Below, one piece after another: positions 6,189-13,811 of a stretch of DNA of 21,181 nt. The stretch lies in contig DATKUB010000049.1 of NCBI GenBank assembly GCA_035530875.1, positions 1 to 21,181 of the forward strand, written 5' to 3'. A model generated the notes under the pieces. That model did no database searches. It was not told the DNA's origin and saw nothing but the letters and a program-made list of their open reading frames with translations. This DNA comes from JANXYY01 sp035530875 (lineage in GTDB: Bacteria > Actinomycetota > Actinomycetes > Nanopelagicales > Nanopelagicaceae). The position numbers and the translations under genes were made by a program. The first letter of the stretch is position 1; every line of letters begins with the position of its first letter.

Positions 6189-8396
6189 ATGGGATTGCTG
6201 CGGAGAACCGCCGGACCCCCTCCAGTTAGACCCGTAACAACTGAAGAATTAGATCATTTGGTACATGGAATTCATCTGCGACCACATCGAGTCCTCGGAG
6301 CGCATGTCTACAGCGGACATGCAACGATCCGAGTTCTTGCCCCACTTGCCGATGAAGTGAACGTGGTCTTGGCAGATGGCGAACGTGTCGAAATGGGTCA
6401 TGAATTCGAGGGGATTTTTGTTGGAGTCATTGAAAAATCCCAAATTCCCAACTATCAAATCGCGGTAAAGTATGGCGAATCTGAAACCATCACGCATGAT
6501 CCATATAATTTTGCTCCGACCGTAGGCGAACTCGACCTACATCTGATTGGCGAGGGCAGACACGAACTTCTATGGAAGTGTCTCGGCGCTAATCCCCGAG
6601 TCCTGAATCTGCCCGACGCGAATGGAATCCAAGTAAGCGGAACCTCGTTTGCGGTGTGGGCACCCTCCGCCCATGGAGTTCGACTAGTCGGAGACCACAA
6701 CCATTGGAACGGAACCCAACACCCGATGCGAGCCCTTGGCTCAAGTGGGATCTGGGAGCTTTTTGTGCCGGGCTTAGCTAGTGGCACCAAGTACAAATAC
6801 TCAATTCGGACCGCCGACGGAGCATGGCACGATCACGCTGATCCACTCGCAAAGTATGCCGAAATCCCCTCGGCCACTGCCTCGGTTGTGTTTGAGTCTC
6901 AGCACGAGTGGAATGACTCTGCGTGGCTTGATGAGCGTGCCACAGCCACACCCTGGACAGCGCCAGTGAGCATCTACGAAGTGCACTTGGGCTCGTGGCG
7001 CAGCGGTCTCACATACCGACAGCTGGCGACGGAGTTAGTTGATTATGTAAGCGAGCAAGGCTTTACGCATGTGGAATTCATGCCTGTCATGGAACATCCA
7101 TTCGGCGGTTCGTGGGGCTATCAAGTCACCTCCTTCTACGCCCCGACTTCCCGCTTTGGAAATCCGGACGATTTTCGCTTCTTGATCGACGCTCTCCACC
7201 AGAGTGGGATTGGCGTCATCTTGGACTGGGTCCCTGCCCACTTCCCCAAAGACGAGTGGGCGCTTGCCAGATTCGACGGGACCCCTTTGTACGAACATCC
7301 AGACCCCAGACGTGGCGAACATCCAGACTGGGGCACATATATTTTCAATTTTGGCCGAAATGAAGTTCGCAACTTCTTGGTTGCCAACGCCCTTTACTGG
7401 CTCACCGAGTTTCACGTCGATGGTCTGCGAGTAGATGCAGTTGCCTCAATGCTGTATCTGGACTACTCGCGCAAGGACGGCGATTGGCTGCCGAATGAGT
7501 ACAACGGCAGAGAGAATCTGGAAGCGGTCCAGATGCTTGAGGAAATCAACGCAACTGCTTATGCAAAGGTTCCCGGAATCATGATGATCGCCGAAGAATC
7601 GACCGCGTGGCCAGGAGTGACCCGACCAACAAACGACTCGGGATTGGGATTTGGTTTTAAGTGGAACATGGGCTGGATGCATGACTCGCTGGAATATCTG
7701 AAGCACGAACCCGTTCATCGCAAATTTCATCATGACGAACTGACTTTCTCCATTGTGTACGCCTGGAGCGAGAATTTCATCCTGCCTATCTCCCATGATG
7801 AAGTAGTACATGGAAAAAGATCTCTGGCGTCAAAGTTCCCTGGAGACAAGTGGCAACAACTGGCAACGGCCCGCGCGTATCTCGCTCTTATGTGGTCACA
7901 CCCTGGCAAACAACTTCTTTTCATGGGAAGTGAGTTCGGACAGACCGACGAATGGTCAGAGGCGAGTTCCCTGCCCTGGCACTTGCTCGATCAGCCTGAC
8001 CACCTCGGAATGCAGAGTTTTGTCCGCGACCTCAATCACTGCTATCGAACACGCGCACCGCTCTGGGAGAAAGACACGAGCCCTTCTGGTTTCAATTTCC
8101 TGATCAGTGATGACCGCGACGGCAACACGATTGCATATTCGCGCTGGGCAGAAGATGGAGAAGTACTGGTCTGTGCCATCAATTTTTCGCCTGTGCCTCA
8201 AGAGCTATATCAATTGCCACTTCCATTCTCTGGCCGGTGGCGAGAAGTCTTAAACAGCGATGAGTTGAAGTTTGGCGGCTCAGGGGTAACGAACACCGAA
8301 ATTGTTGCGGATGGACCCCCGATTCGCGGCCAACTCACGAGCGCGCTACTGCGTCTGCCCCCGCTTGGGGCGATCTGGTTGGAACGCTCAGAATAA
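6189..8396 (+). CDS. glgB: 1,4-alpha-glucan branching enzyme GlgB
   Basis: GlgB makes alpha-1,6 branches in glycogen by cutting an alpha-1,4 chain and transferring it; it is a cytoplasmic GH13_9 enzyme. The 735 residues match the long actinobacterial form: an N1 domain (about 20-115), a CBM48 domain (about 145-235, with GTSFAVWAPSAHGVRLVGDHNHW), the barrel from about 255 and a C-terminal beta domain. The catalytic triad is D416 (GLRVDAVAS), E469 (MIAEES) and D537 (ISHDEVVHGK). The spacings of 53 and 68 equal those of E. coli GlgB (405, 458, 526). Other GH13 segments, DWVPAHFPKD and FMGSEFGQ, are present. The start lies 1 bp after the glgE stop with no clear Shine-Dalgarno, so translation is probably coupled. 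The 3' end overlaps the convergent thioredoxin-TPR gene by 9 bp. Confidence 0.96.
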   Translation: MGLLRRTAGPPPVRPVTTEELDHLVHGIHLRPHRVLGAHVYSGHATIRVLAPLADEVNVVLADGERVEMGHEFEGIFVGVIEKSQIPNYQIAVKYGESETITHDPYNFAPTVGELDLHLIGEGRHELLWKCLGANPRVLNLPDANGIQVSGTSFAVWAPSAHGVRLVGDHNHWNGTQHPMRALGSSGIWELFVPGLASGTKYKYSIRTADGAWHDHADPLAKYAEIPSATASVVFESQHEWNDSAWLDERATATPWTAPVSIYEVHLGSWRSGLTYRQLATELVDYVSEQGFTHVEFMPVMEHPFGGSWGYQVTSFYAPTSRFGNPDDFRFLIDALHQSGIGVILDWVPAHFPKDEWALARFDGTPLYEHPDPRRGEHPDWGTYIFNFGRNEVRNFLVANALYWLTEFHVDGLRVDAVASMLYLDYSRKDGDWLPNEYNGRENLEAVQMLEEINATAYAKVPGIMMIAEESTAWPGVTRPTNDSGLGFGFKWNMGWMHDSLEYLKHEPVHRKFHHDELTFSIVYAWSENFILPISHDEVVHGKRSLASKFPGDKWQQLATARAYLALMWSHPGKQLLFMGSEFGQTDEWSEASSLPWHLLDQPDHLGMQSFVRDLNHCYRTRAPLWEKDTSPSGFNFLISDDRDGNTIAYSRWAEDGEVLVCAINFSPVPQELYQLPLPFSGRWREVLNSDELKFGGSGVTNTEIVADGPPIRGQLTSALLRLPPLGAIWLERSE

Positions 8397-9317
8397 GGCG
8401 TTTGCCAGAGCCAGCCGGGCCTTGGCAATTCGAGGATCGCCCTGATCCACTAGCACGAAGAGCCCTAAAAGATGATCTCGGACAAGTTGTCGATCTGCGC
8501 CTGCACTCACTCGCACGGTTTCGATCAATCTTGAAAATGCCTGCTCAACTTGGCCAGATGCCATTTCTATATCGGCTGCCTCAATCTGCCTTTCAACACT
8601 TTCACGATTGACATCAGCCTGCGCCAGAACGCTTACGCCATCCAACCCCGCCACCCGCAGCATCAACTCGACCTGAGCCAACCCGATTGTCGCCTGTGGA
8701 TCACCAGGCTTGCGTTGAAGAAGCGAGCGAAATGAATTTGCCGCAGTTTCGAGATCGCCGCGGTCAATGGCCGCGATTGCCTGCTCTTCGTCTGGATCCA
8801 GAACTTCTTCCTGCTCCACTTCGACAATCTCATCGGAATTCGCCGAAAGTCGTCCTGTTATTCCTTGCTCTGCCGCGACCCGAAGAAGTTCGTCAAGAAC
8901 CTGGGTTATCTGTTCTTCGGGGTAAGCCCCCTGAAACAACGGCAGCAACTTCCCGTCAATTACCGCAATCACAGTTGGGATAGATTGAATTTGGAATGCG
9001 GAAGCTAACCCAGGCTCAGCTTCAGTGTCGATTTTTCCAAGCAGCCAAGTGCCGTCTCCTTGATTGGCCAGGCGCTCAAGTATCGGTGAGAGTTGCTTGC
9101 AGGGCCCGCACCATTCTGCCCAAAAGTCCAACACTACGGGCACGGTCTTGGACTGTTCCATTACTACGCTGGTGAAATTCGCTTCAGTAATGTCGATGAC
9201 ATGAGATCCTCCTGCCGCAGAGGTTGAAGCAGTCGCTGGTGGTTTGCTCGCGAGTGAACTCAAATCAAGTGCGCTGGCAAATGAAGCGGGCAATGGTGGC
9301 GTTGGGCGGTTCTTCAT
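8388..9317 (-). CDS. Thioredoxin-TPR protein (CnoX/YbbN-like)
   Basis: This 309-aa cytoplasmic protein starts with a Pro/Ala/Ser-rich leader of about 38 residues. A thioredoxin domain follows (about 39-148), with the intact active site WCGPC at 69-73 (C70, C73) and the cis-proline loop SIPT (P114). After an acidic linker (about 162-178) comes a helical TPR-like region that ends in DPRIAKARLALANALF, typical of YbbN proteins. In E. coli YbbN/CnoX is a holdase and redox chaperone, although its thioredoxin site is altered. Here the redox-active CxxC is complete, so disulfide exchange is plausible. The ATG overlaps the meaB stop by 4 bp, making this the last gene of a thiolase-meaB-trx operon. A thioredoxin of this kind beside glgB and a thiolase is, from memory, also seen in M. 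tuberculosis (Rv1324). The physiological client is unknown. Confidence 0.9.
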   Translation of the reverse strand: MKNRPTPPLPASFASALDLSSLASKPPATASTSAAGGSHVIDITEANFTSVVMEQSKTVPVVLDFWAEWCGPCKQLSPILERLANQGDGTWLLGKIDTEAEPGLASAFQIQSIPTVIAVIDGKLLPLFQGAYPEEQITQVLDELLRVAAEQGITGRLSANSDEIVEVEQEEVLDPDEEQAIAAIDRGDLETAANSFRSLLQRKPGDPQATIGLAQVELMLRVAGLDGVSVLAQADVNRESVERQIEAADIEMASGQVEQAFSRLIETVRVSAGADRQLVRDHLLGLFVLVDQGDPRIAKARLALANALF

Positions 9318-10270
9318 GGCTTCATTCTGCCAAAGATCTCGAGCAAATTATCGGCCGCCTGATAGGTATCCATTCTACCCTCAGCCACCTCTAGAGTTAG
9401 GCCATCAATATCGTGGGCTTGCAAGATCATTTTCTGTCGCAACGCGGCGATCGCCAGGTGCTCGATCTCCATTGTGATCCGCCTCGCTCTACGCCGCCCC
9501 AGATCCCCACTGTCCTTGAGCCAATCCAAATGGGCATCAACGGCTTTAACAATTTCCGCAATGCCTTCGCCTCGATCTGCAGATGTAAGGATGATCTCGC
9601 GATCTCTGCCATCACTTGGGTGACTCATTGCAAGCGAATGCCTTAATTCGCGCGCGGTGGTCTTGGCACCATCTCGATCGGCCTTATTGATCACGTAGAG
9701 ATCGCCGATTTCCAAAAGCCCCGCTTTCGCAGCTTGGATGCCATCTCCCATTCCCGGCGCCAGCAGCACGACGGTTGTGTCGGCATGCCCTGCGATTTCG
9801 ACTTCGCTCTGGCCTACTCCTACGGTTTCCACGATCACTACATCGAATCCGGCCGCATCAAGGATGCGGATTCCTTGTGGCGCGGCTGCCGAAAGACCGC
9901 CCAATTGCCCACGTGAGGCCATGGACCGAATGAAGACGTTGGCATCAAGTGCATGCTCTTGCATTCTGATTCGGTCGCCGAGAACAGCACCCCCGCTAAA
10001 TGGCGACGAAGGGTCAACTGCCAATACCGCAACCCGCAACCCACGCTTCCGATACTCGCTGATGAGCGCGGAAGTGGTTGTTGACTTACCGACGCCTGGC
10101 GCACCAGTGATACCAACAATATGCGCATGGCCAGTGTTGGGAGCGAGTAGTCGGAGTACTTGCCTCAGCTCTTGAGCCCCGTCTTCGACTAGCGAAATAA
10201 GTTGAGCGATCGCTCTAGTGTCGTGATGACGTGCGCGATCGACAAGTTCTTCAATTTTTCCCAAAATCAT
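9314..10270 (-). CDS. meaB: MeaB/ArgK-type GTPase, methylmalonyl-CoA mutase chaperone
   Basis: MeaB is a G3E-class P-loop GTPase that gates cobalamin loading and protects methylmalonyl-CoA mutase during catalysis. The 318-aa protein shows the Walker A motif GAPGVGKST at 56-64, the DPSSPFSGGAVLGDR segment (86-100), a conserved ETVGVGQSE (148-156) and the guanine-specificity motif NKAD at 195-198. The C-terminal helices (about 255-318) match the family dimerisation arm. Start and stop overlap the neighbouring thiolase and thioredoxin-TPR genes by 4 bp each. The mutase subunits are not in the window, but methylmalonyl-CoA epimerase lies just across the divergent promoter region, which supports a propionyl-CoA role. 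A chaperone for another B12 mutase, such as isobutyryl- or ethylmalonyl-CoA mutase, cannot be excluded. Confidence 0.93.
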   Translation of the reverse strand: MILGKIEELVDRARHHDTRAIAQLISLVEDGAQELRQVLRLLAPNTGHAHIVGITGAPGVGKSTTTSALISEYRKRGLRVAVLAVDPSSPFSGGAVLGDRIRMQEHALDANVFIRSMASRGQLGGLSAAAPQGIRILDAAGFDVVIVETVGVGQSEVEIAGHADTTVVLLAPGMGDGIQAAKAGLLEIGDLYVINKADRDGAKTTARELRHSLAMSHPSDGRDREIILTSADRGEGIAEIVKAVDAHLDWLKDSGDLGRRRARRITMEIEHLAIAALRQKMILQAHDIDGLTLEVAEGRMDTYQAADNLLEIFGRMKP

Positions 10271-11448
10271 GCCCGCAAAATTAGAGCATCGCCTTGCCCG
10301 CCGCCGCCACAGAGAGCCGCGACTCCATAGCCACTGCCTTTACGCTTTAGTTCGTAAGCCACATGTAGTGCCATCCGTGCGCCAGACATACCAACTGGGT
10401 GGCCCAATGCGATCGCTCCCCCATGCGGATTCACCTTGGCCGAATCGATGCCCAGTTCTCGGGCCGAAACAAGTGAGACGGCCGCGAAAGCTTCGTTGAT
10501 CTCCACAATATCGAGATCGCTTGCCGTAATGCCTTCTCTGTCCATCGCCTTCTTTATCGCATTAGCTGGTTGTTCATGAAGCGAAGTGTCGGGCCCGGCC
10601 ACGACGCCATGGGCGCCAATTTCGGCCAACCAACTCAATCCCAGCGATACTGCTTTGTCTTTGCTCATTACGACCACAGCTGCGGCGGCATCAGAAATCT
10701 GGGAGGACGAGCCGGCGGTTATGGTCCCGCCCGAGGAGAAAGCCGGCTTAAGGGCTCCGAGTGATTCCATTGTTGTTTCGGGCCTAATTCCTTCATCCTT
10801 GGAGAAGAGAATTGGTTCACCTTTTCGCTGCGGGATCGAGACCGGAATGATTTCGTCGTCAAAGATCCCGTCTCGCTGAGCCGCCACCGCACGTTGGTGA
10901 GACAACAGCGATATCGCGTCTTGTTCTGCTCGCGTGAGGCCATATCGTTCGTTGTACTTGTCGGTGGCCTCCCCCATAAGCACGTGGTCAATTGCACAGA
11001 GCAGCCCGTCATAGATCATGTGGTCGCGGATCGTTACGTCGCCAAACTTGTAGCCTGCACGCGAGTCAAGTAGCAGATGCGGCGCTTTTGTCATCGATTC
11101 CATTCCGCCAGCAACTACGGTTTCAAACTCGCCAGCCCGAATGAGTTGGTCAGCCAGGGCAATGGCGTCGAGCCCGGAGAGACAGACCTTGTTTATCAGT
11201 AAAGATGCGACAGAGAGCGGAATCCCACCTTTAATCGCCGCCTGCCTAGCCGGTGCCTGCCCGTTCCCGGCTTGCAGAACCTGACCAAGAATTACGTAAT
11301 CAACATCAACGCCGGATATCCCGGCACGTTCCAGGGCTGCCTTAATGGCGAAGCCAGCTAGGTCAGTGGCGCTGAAGTCCTTTAATGCGCCGTTGAATTT
11401 TCCGATGGGGGTACGTGCACCGGCCACGATCACCGAGGTGGTTGTCAT
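10267..11448 (-). CDS. Acetyl-CoA C-acetyltransferase (thiolase)
   Basis: A cytoplasmic thiolase that condenses two acetyl-CoA to acetoacetyl-CoA or cleaves beta-ketoacyl-CoA. Counted from the ATG at 11448 it is 393 aa, the standard length. The active-site residues are C89 (NKVCLSG), H350 (LGHPVGMSGAR) and C380 (ALCGGGGQG), matching the classical C89/H348/C378 pattern, with NEAFA also present. The frame continues 4 codons to a TTG at 11460. The ATG at 11448 is preferred because GGAG (11455-11458, minus strand) lies 6 bases before it. The stop overlaps the meaB start. FadA4 (Rv1323) in M. tuberculosis is the likely counterpart by context. Biosynthetic versus degradative direction cannot be read from the sequence. 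Confidence 0.94.
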   Translation of the reverse strand: MTTTSVIVAGARTPIGKFNGALKDFSATDLAGFAIKAALERAGISGVDVDYVILGQVLQAGNGQAPARQAAIKGGIPLSVASLLINKVCLSGLDAIALADQLIRAGEFETVVAGGMESMTKAPHLLLDSRAGYKFGDVTIRDHMIYDGLLCAIDHVLMGEATDKYNERYGLTRAEQDAISLLSHQRAVAAQRDGIFDDEIIPVSIPQRKGEPILFSKDEGIRPETTMESLGALKPAFSSGGTITAGSSSQISDAAAAVVVMSKDKAVSLGLSWLAEIGAHGVVAGPDTSLHEQPANAIKKAMDREGITASDLDIVEINEAFAAVSLVSARELGIDSAKVNPHGGAIALGHPVGMSGARMALHVAYELKRKGSGYGVAALCGGGGQGDALILRA

Positions 11449-11463
11449 AGATGTCTCCAAGTA

Positions 11464-11481
11464 GTCTGTTGATCACTAGAC
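11464..11481. promoter_or_regulatory. Palindrome in the thiolase/epimerase divergent spacer (possible operator)
   Basis: The 58-bp spacer between the thiolase start and the epimerase start contains an 18-bp imperfect dyad, GTCT-GT-TGATCA-CT-AGAC. Its arms (11464-11467 and 11478-11481) and its centre (11470-11475) are perfectly symmetric. It would suit a dimeric repressor controlling both divergent transcripts. No confident -35/-10 pair was found on either strand, and no regulator is adjacent. Confidence 0.4.
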
Positions 11482-11506
11482 ACGATACGCCAGGACGGAG
11501 ACCCCC

Positions 11507-11932
11507 GTGGAAGTACCAGGCTTGCTGGCCATCGATCACGTTGGAATAGCGGTTTCCGACTTAGATGCCGCGATCGCCTTCTATCGGGACGTTTTGGGAC
11601 TCGTCTTGGCGCATACGGAGGTAAATGAGCCTCAGGGGGTTCGTGAGGCCATGATGGCTATCGGCGATTCAGGATCATCCATCCAACTCCTGGCGCCCCT
11701 TAACCCAGATTCCACCATTGCAAAGTTCCTCGCAAAAAACGGACCAGGCATCCAGCAGATGGCCTACCGGGTGGCCGACATCGAAGTAACCTGTTCAGCG
11801 TTGAGGTCTGCTGGCCTCCGCCTGATCTACGAGACCCCGAAGCTCGGCACCAATGGCTCTCTGATTAACTTTATTCATCCAAAAGATACCGGTGGGGTGC
11901 TTGTCGAACTGGTTCAATCGGGTTTGGCGTAG
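11507..11932 (+). CDS. mce: Methylmalonyl-CoA epimerase (VOC superfamily)
   Basis: Converts (2S)- to (2R)-methylmalonyl-CoA between propionyl-CoA carboxylase and methylmalonyl-CoA mutase. At 141 aa it is a normal single-chain epimerase of two VOC modules. H11 (IDHVGI), Q60 (SIQLLAP) and E134 (VLVELV) occupy metal-ligand positions, and E47 (VREAMM) the catalytic base position. The third ligand position, histidine in the Propionibacterium enzyme (GxHHxA), reads GIQQMAYRV here, so Q84 replaces histidine. From memory the mycobacterial homologue also has QQ, so this is a subgroup trait more than a defect. The start is GTG at 11507 with GGACGGAG (11493-11500) 6 bases upstream. It is divergent from the thiolase-meaB-trx operon and 14 bp upstream of the AI-2E family gene. 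Confidence 0.88.
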   Translation: MEVPGLLAIDHVGIAVSDLDAAIAFYRDVLGLVLAHTEVNEPQGVREAMMAIGDSGSSIQLLAPLNPDSTIAKFLAKNGPGIQQMAYRVADIEVTCSALRSAGLRLIYETPKLGTNGSLINFIHPKDTGGVLVELVQSGLA

Positions 11933-11946
11933 ATACCCTTGTAAAC

Positions 11947-13077
11947 ATGAAGGGTAAAGAAGAGCGGCGCGAGAGCCGAGAAGATAAGCGTGAGAATCGG
12001 TTCGTGCAAGAGAATCGGTTTGGCCAGATGGGTGCGCCGCTAAGTCGAACCCACCCGTTCATGTTTGGTTTTTTAGCTGCGTTGGGCGTCTTTGCTGCCT
12101 ACGCTCTCACGCGCGCACTATCGGGAGCTAGCCAAGCAATAGTTCTGATTTTCGTGGCCATGTTCTTAGCCGTGGGGCTTAGCCCAGCAGTTGAAGCACT
12201 TCAAGGCCGTGGACTAAAGCGTGGCCCGGCTGTCCTCGTCATCGTCATCGGCTTCCTAGCTCTGGTCGGCGGTTTTTCGGTAACGGTGGTTCCTCCTCTG
12301 GTAAATCAGACGACCCAGTTAGTGCAGCACGCGCCGAACTACTTAGACCAACTAACCAAGAATCCAACGATTGCAAAACTGGATAAGGATTTTGGAGTAG
12401 TAACGAAAACCAAGCTCGCGTTAGAGAGCAAAATGCACGACGGCAAATTAGTGATCAGCGCATTTGGCGGAGTGGTTGGCGTAGGCAAGACGATTCTGTC
12501 CGGCCTTTTCGCGGTAATCACTGTCATAATTCTCACTATTTATTTTCTCGCTTCACTGCCGAAGATCACCCACACGGCCTACAGTCTCATCCCCGCCTCG
12601 CGACGAGCTCGGGTGTCGTCGTTGACCGATGAGATCTTGCTGCGCATCGGAAGTTTTGTCGGCGGACAACTTATTGTGGCCTCGATCGCTGGCGTCGCCA
12701 CCTTGATCATGACCGCAATAGTTGGCATTCCCTATCCGGTAGCGCTAGCCATGGTGGTGGCCACGTGTGATCTGATTCCACTGATCGGAGCCTCGCTTGG
12801 GGCCATCATTGTCACAATCGTGGCGCTGACTCATGGCTTGGCGCTGGGGATCATTTCCATTCTCTTCTTCATCATTTTCCAGCAGTTAGAGAACTACGTC
12901 GTATACCCACGGGTTATGAAAAGATCTGTTTCGGTGCCAGGCGCGGTGACCATCGTCGCTGCACTCATCGGTGGATCGCTGCTTGGACTATTGGGTGGGT
13001 TGCTTGCCATCCCAACCGCTGCGGCCATTTTGCTGATCCTCGATCAGGTCGCAGTTCCTAACGCGGAACGTGGCTAG
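11947..13077 (+). CDS. AI-2E family transporter (PerM/YtvI-like membrane protein)
   Basis: A 376-aa integral membrane protein of the AI-2E/UPF0118 family. Members include AI-2 exporters and ion antiporters, so the substrate cannot be assigned. After a highly charged 35-residue leader come two hydrophobic segments (about 38-57 and 63-80), one at about 94-116, a soluble region (about 117-170), then segments at about 175-202, 238-260, 264-295 and 298-312, and a final long one at about 332-366. The family signatures CDLIPLIGASLGA (274-286) and QQLENYVVYPRVMKRSV (312-328) are intact. The ATG at 11947 has no clear Shine-Dalgarno; an internal ATG at codon 28 is a possible alternative. It follows the epimerase after 14 bp and is probably cotranscribed. 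Its TAG stop lies in a CTAG palindrome that also gives the stop of the convergent hydrolase. Confidence 0.9.
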   Translation: MKGKEERRESREDKRENRFVQENRFGQMGAPLSRTHPFMFGFLAALGVFAAYALTRALSGASQAIVLIFVAMFLAVGLSPAVEALQGRGLKRGPAVLVIVIGFLALVGGFSVTVVPPLVNQTTQLVQHAPNYLDQLTKNPTIAKLDKDFGVVTKTKLALESKMHDGKLVISAFGGVVGVGKTILSGLFAVITVIILTIYFLASLPKITHTAYSLIPASRRARVSSLTDEILLRIGSFVGGQLIVASIAGVATLIMTAIVGIPYPVALAMVVATCDLIPLIGASLGAIIVTIVALTHGLALGIISILFFIIFQQLENYVVYPRVMKRSVSVPGAVTIVAALIGGSLLGLLGGLLAIPTAAAILLILDQVAVPNAERG

Positions 13078-13811
13078 ATTTCGCTTGCCCATCGCTCAAT
13101 AACGTGAGCGCATTTAGCCGTTTGCTCCATGACCGCCAAATGCCCGGCCCCTTCGACGATGGCCAACTGGCCGAATCTGCCGTTTCCCGTCATTTGTCTG
13201 GCTTCGTCGACGGATGCTATTTCATCCTCTTCCCCCACGATCACAAGAAGCGGCCGGTTGAAAGTCTCCAGAGTTGAAAATGAATTCGGGCGAACCGCCA
13301 TTGCGCGCTGGGTCCAGGCAATTGACGCCGGATCAGATTGTCTAAAAATCTCGGAGATCTTCTGCACAACCTCTGGCTTTTCGGCCTTTGTCGTCTTTCC
13401 GGTCAGCGATGGCAACATGACAGGTACTAACGATTCCGTTCCATGGCGGAGCGCAAGCCTTGCGATTCTTTCTCTATTCGCCCGAGCGGGCATCGCATCT
13501 TCTGCCGCCTTGGTATCGATCAGAATCGCTGCGATCAACCTTGCAGGAGCAATTCTCATCAACTCCATCGCCACGTAGCCGCCAAGGGAGACCCCGCCAA
13601 CGATAAAACGGTCGATTTTCTTCGCATCGGCAAAGGCAAGAATGGATTGCGCCAGCACGCCCAAGCTCGGTTTCTCTTGGCTAAGTTCCATGCCGCCAAA
13701 ACCCGGGAACGCCGGAGAATTAAATTGGATCTTCATTTCATGATGAAGATCATCAAACATGAGCGGGGACAACGGAAATGCATGAAGAAGAATTAATGGA
13801 GGCGCCATCAT
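13074..13811 (-). CDS. Alpha/beta hydrolase
   Basis: A 245-aa soluble alpha/beta-hydrolase fold protein of unknown substrate. The nucleophile elbow is GVSLGG with S75, the acid is probably D196 (GEEDEIAS) and the general base is H224 (GAGHLAVME). The oxyanion region LLHAFPLSPLMFD near the N-terminus resembles small carboxylesterases and the 3-oxoadipate enol-lactonase/MenH-like group, but none can be singled out. Two ATG codons are adjacent (13811 and 13808). The first overlaps the stop of the preceding hydrolase gene in an ATGA arrangement, which indicates coupled translation. The 3' end overlaps the AI-2E family gene by 4 bp. No signal peptide is present, so it should act in the cytoplasm. 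Confidence 0.85.
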   Translation of the reverse strand: MMAPPLILLHAFPLSPLMFDDLHHEMKIQFNSPAFPGFGGMELSQEKPSLGVLAQSILAFADAKKIDRFIVGGVSLGGYVAMELMRIAPARLIAAILIDTKAAEDAMPARANRERIARLALRHGTESLVPVMLPSLTGKTTKAEKPEVVQKISEIFRQSDPASIAWTQRAMAVRPNSFSTLETFNRPLLVIVGEEDEIASVDEARQMTGNGRFGQLAIVEGAGHLAVMEQTAKCAHVIERWASEI

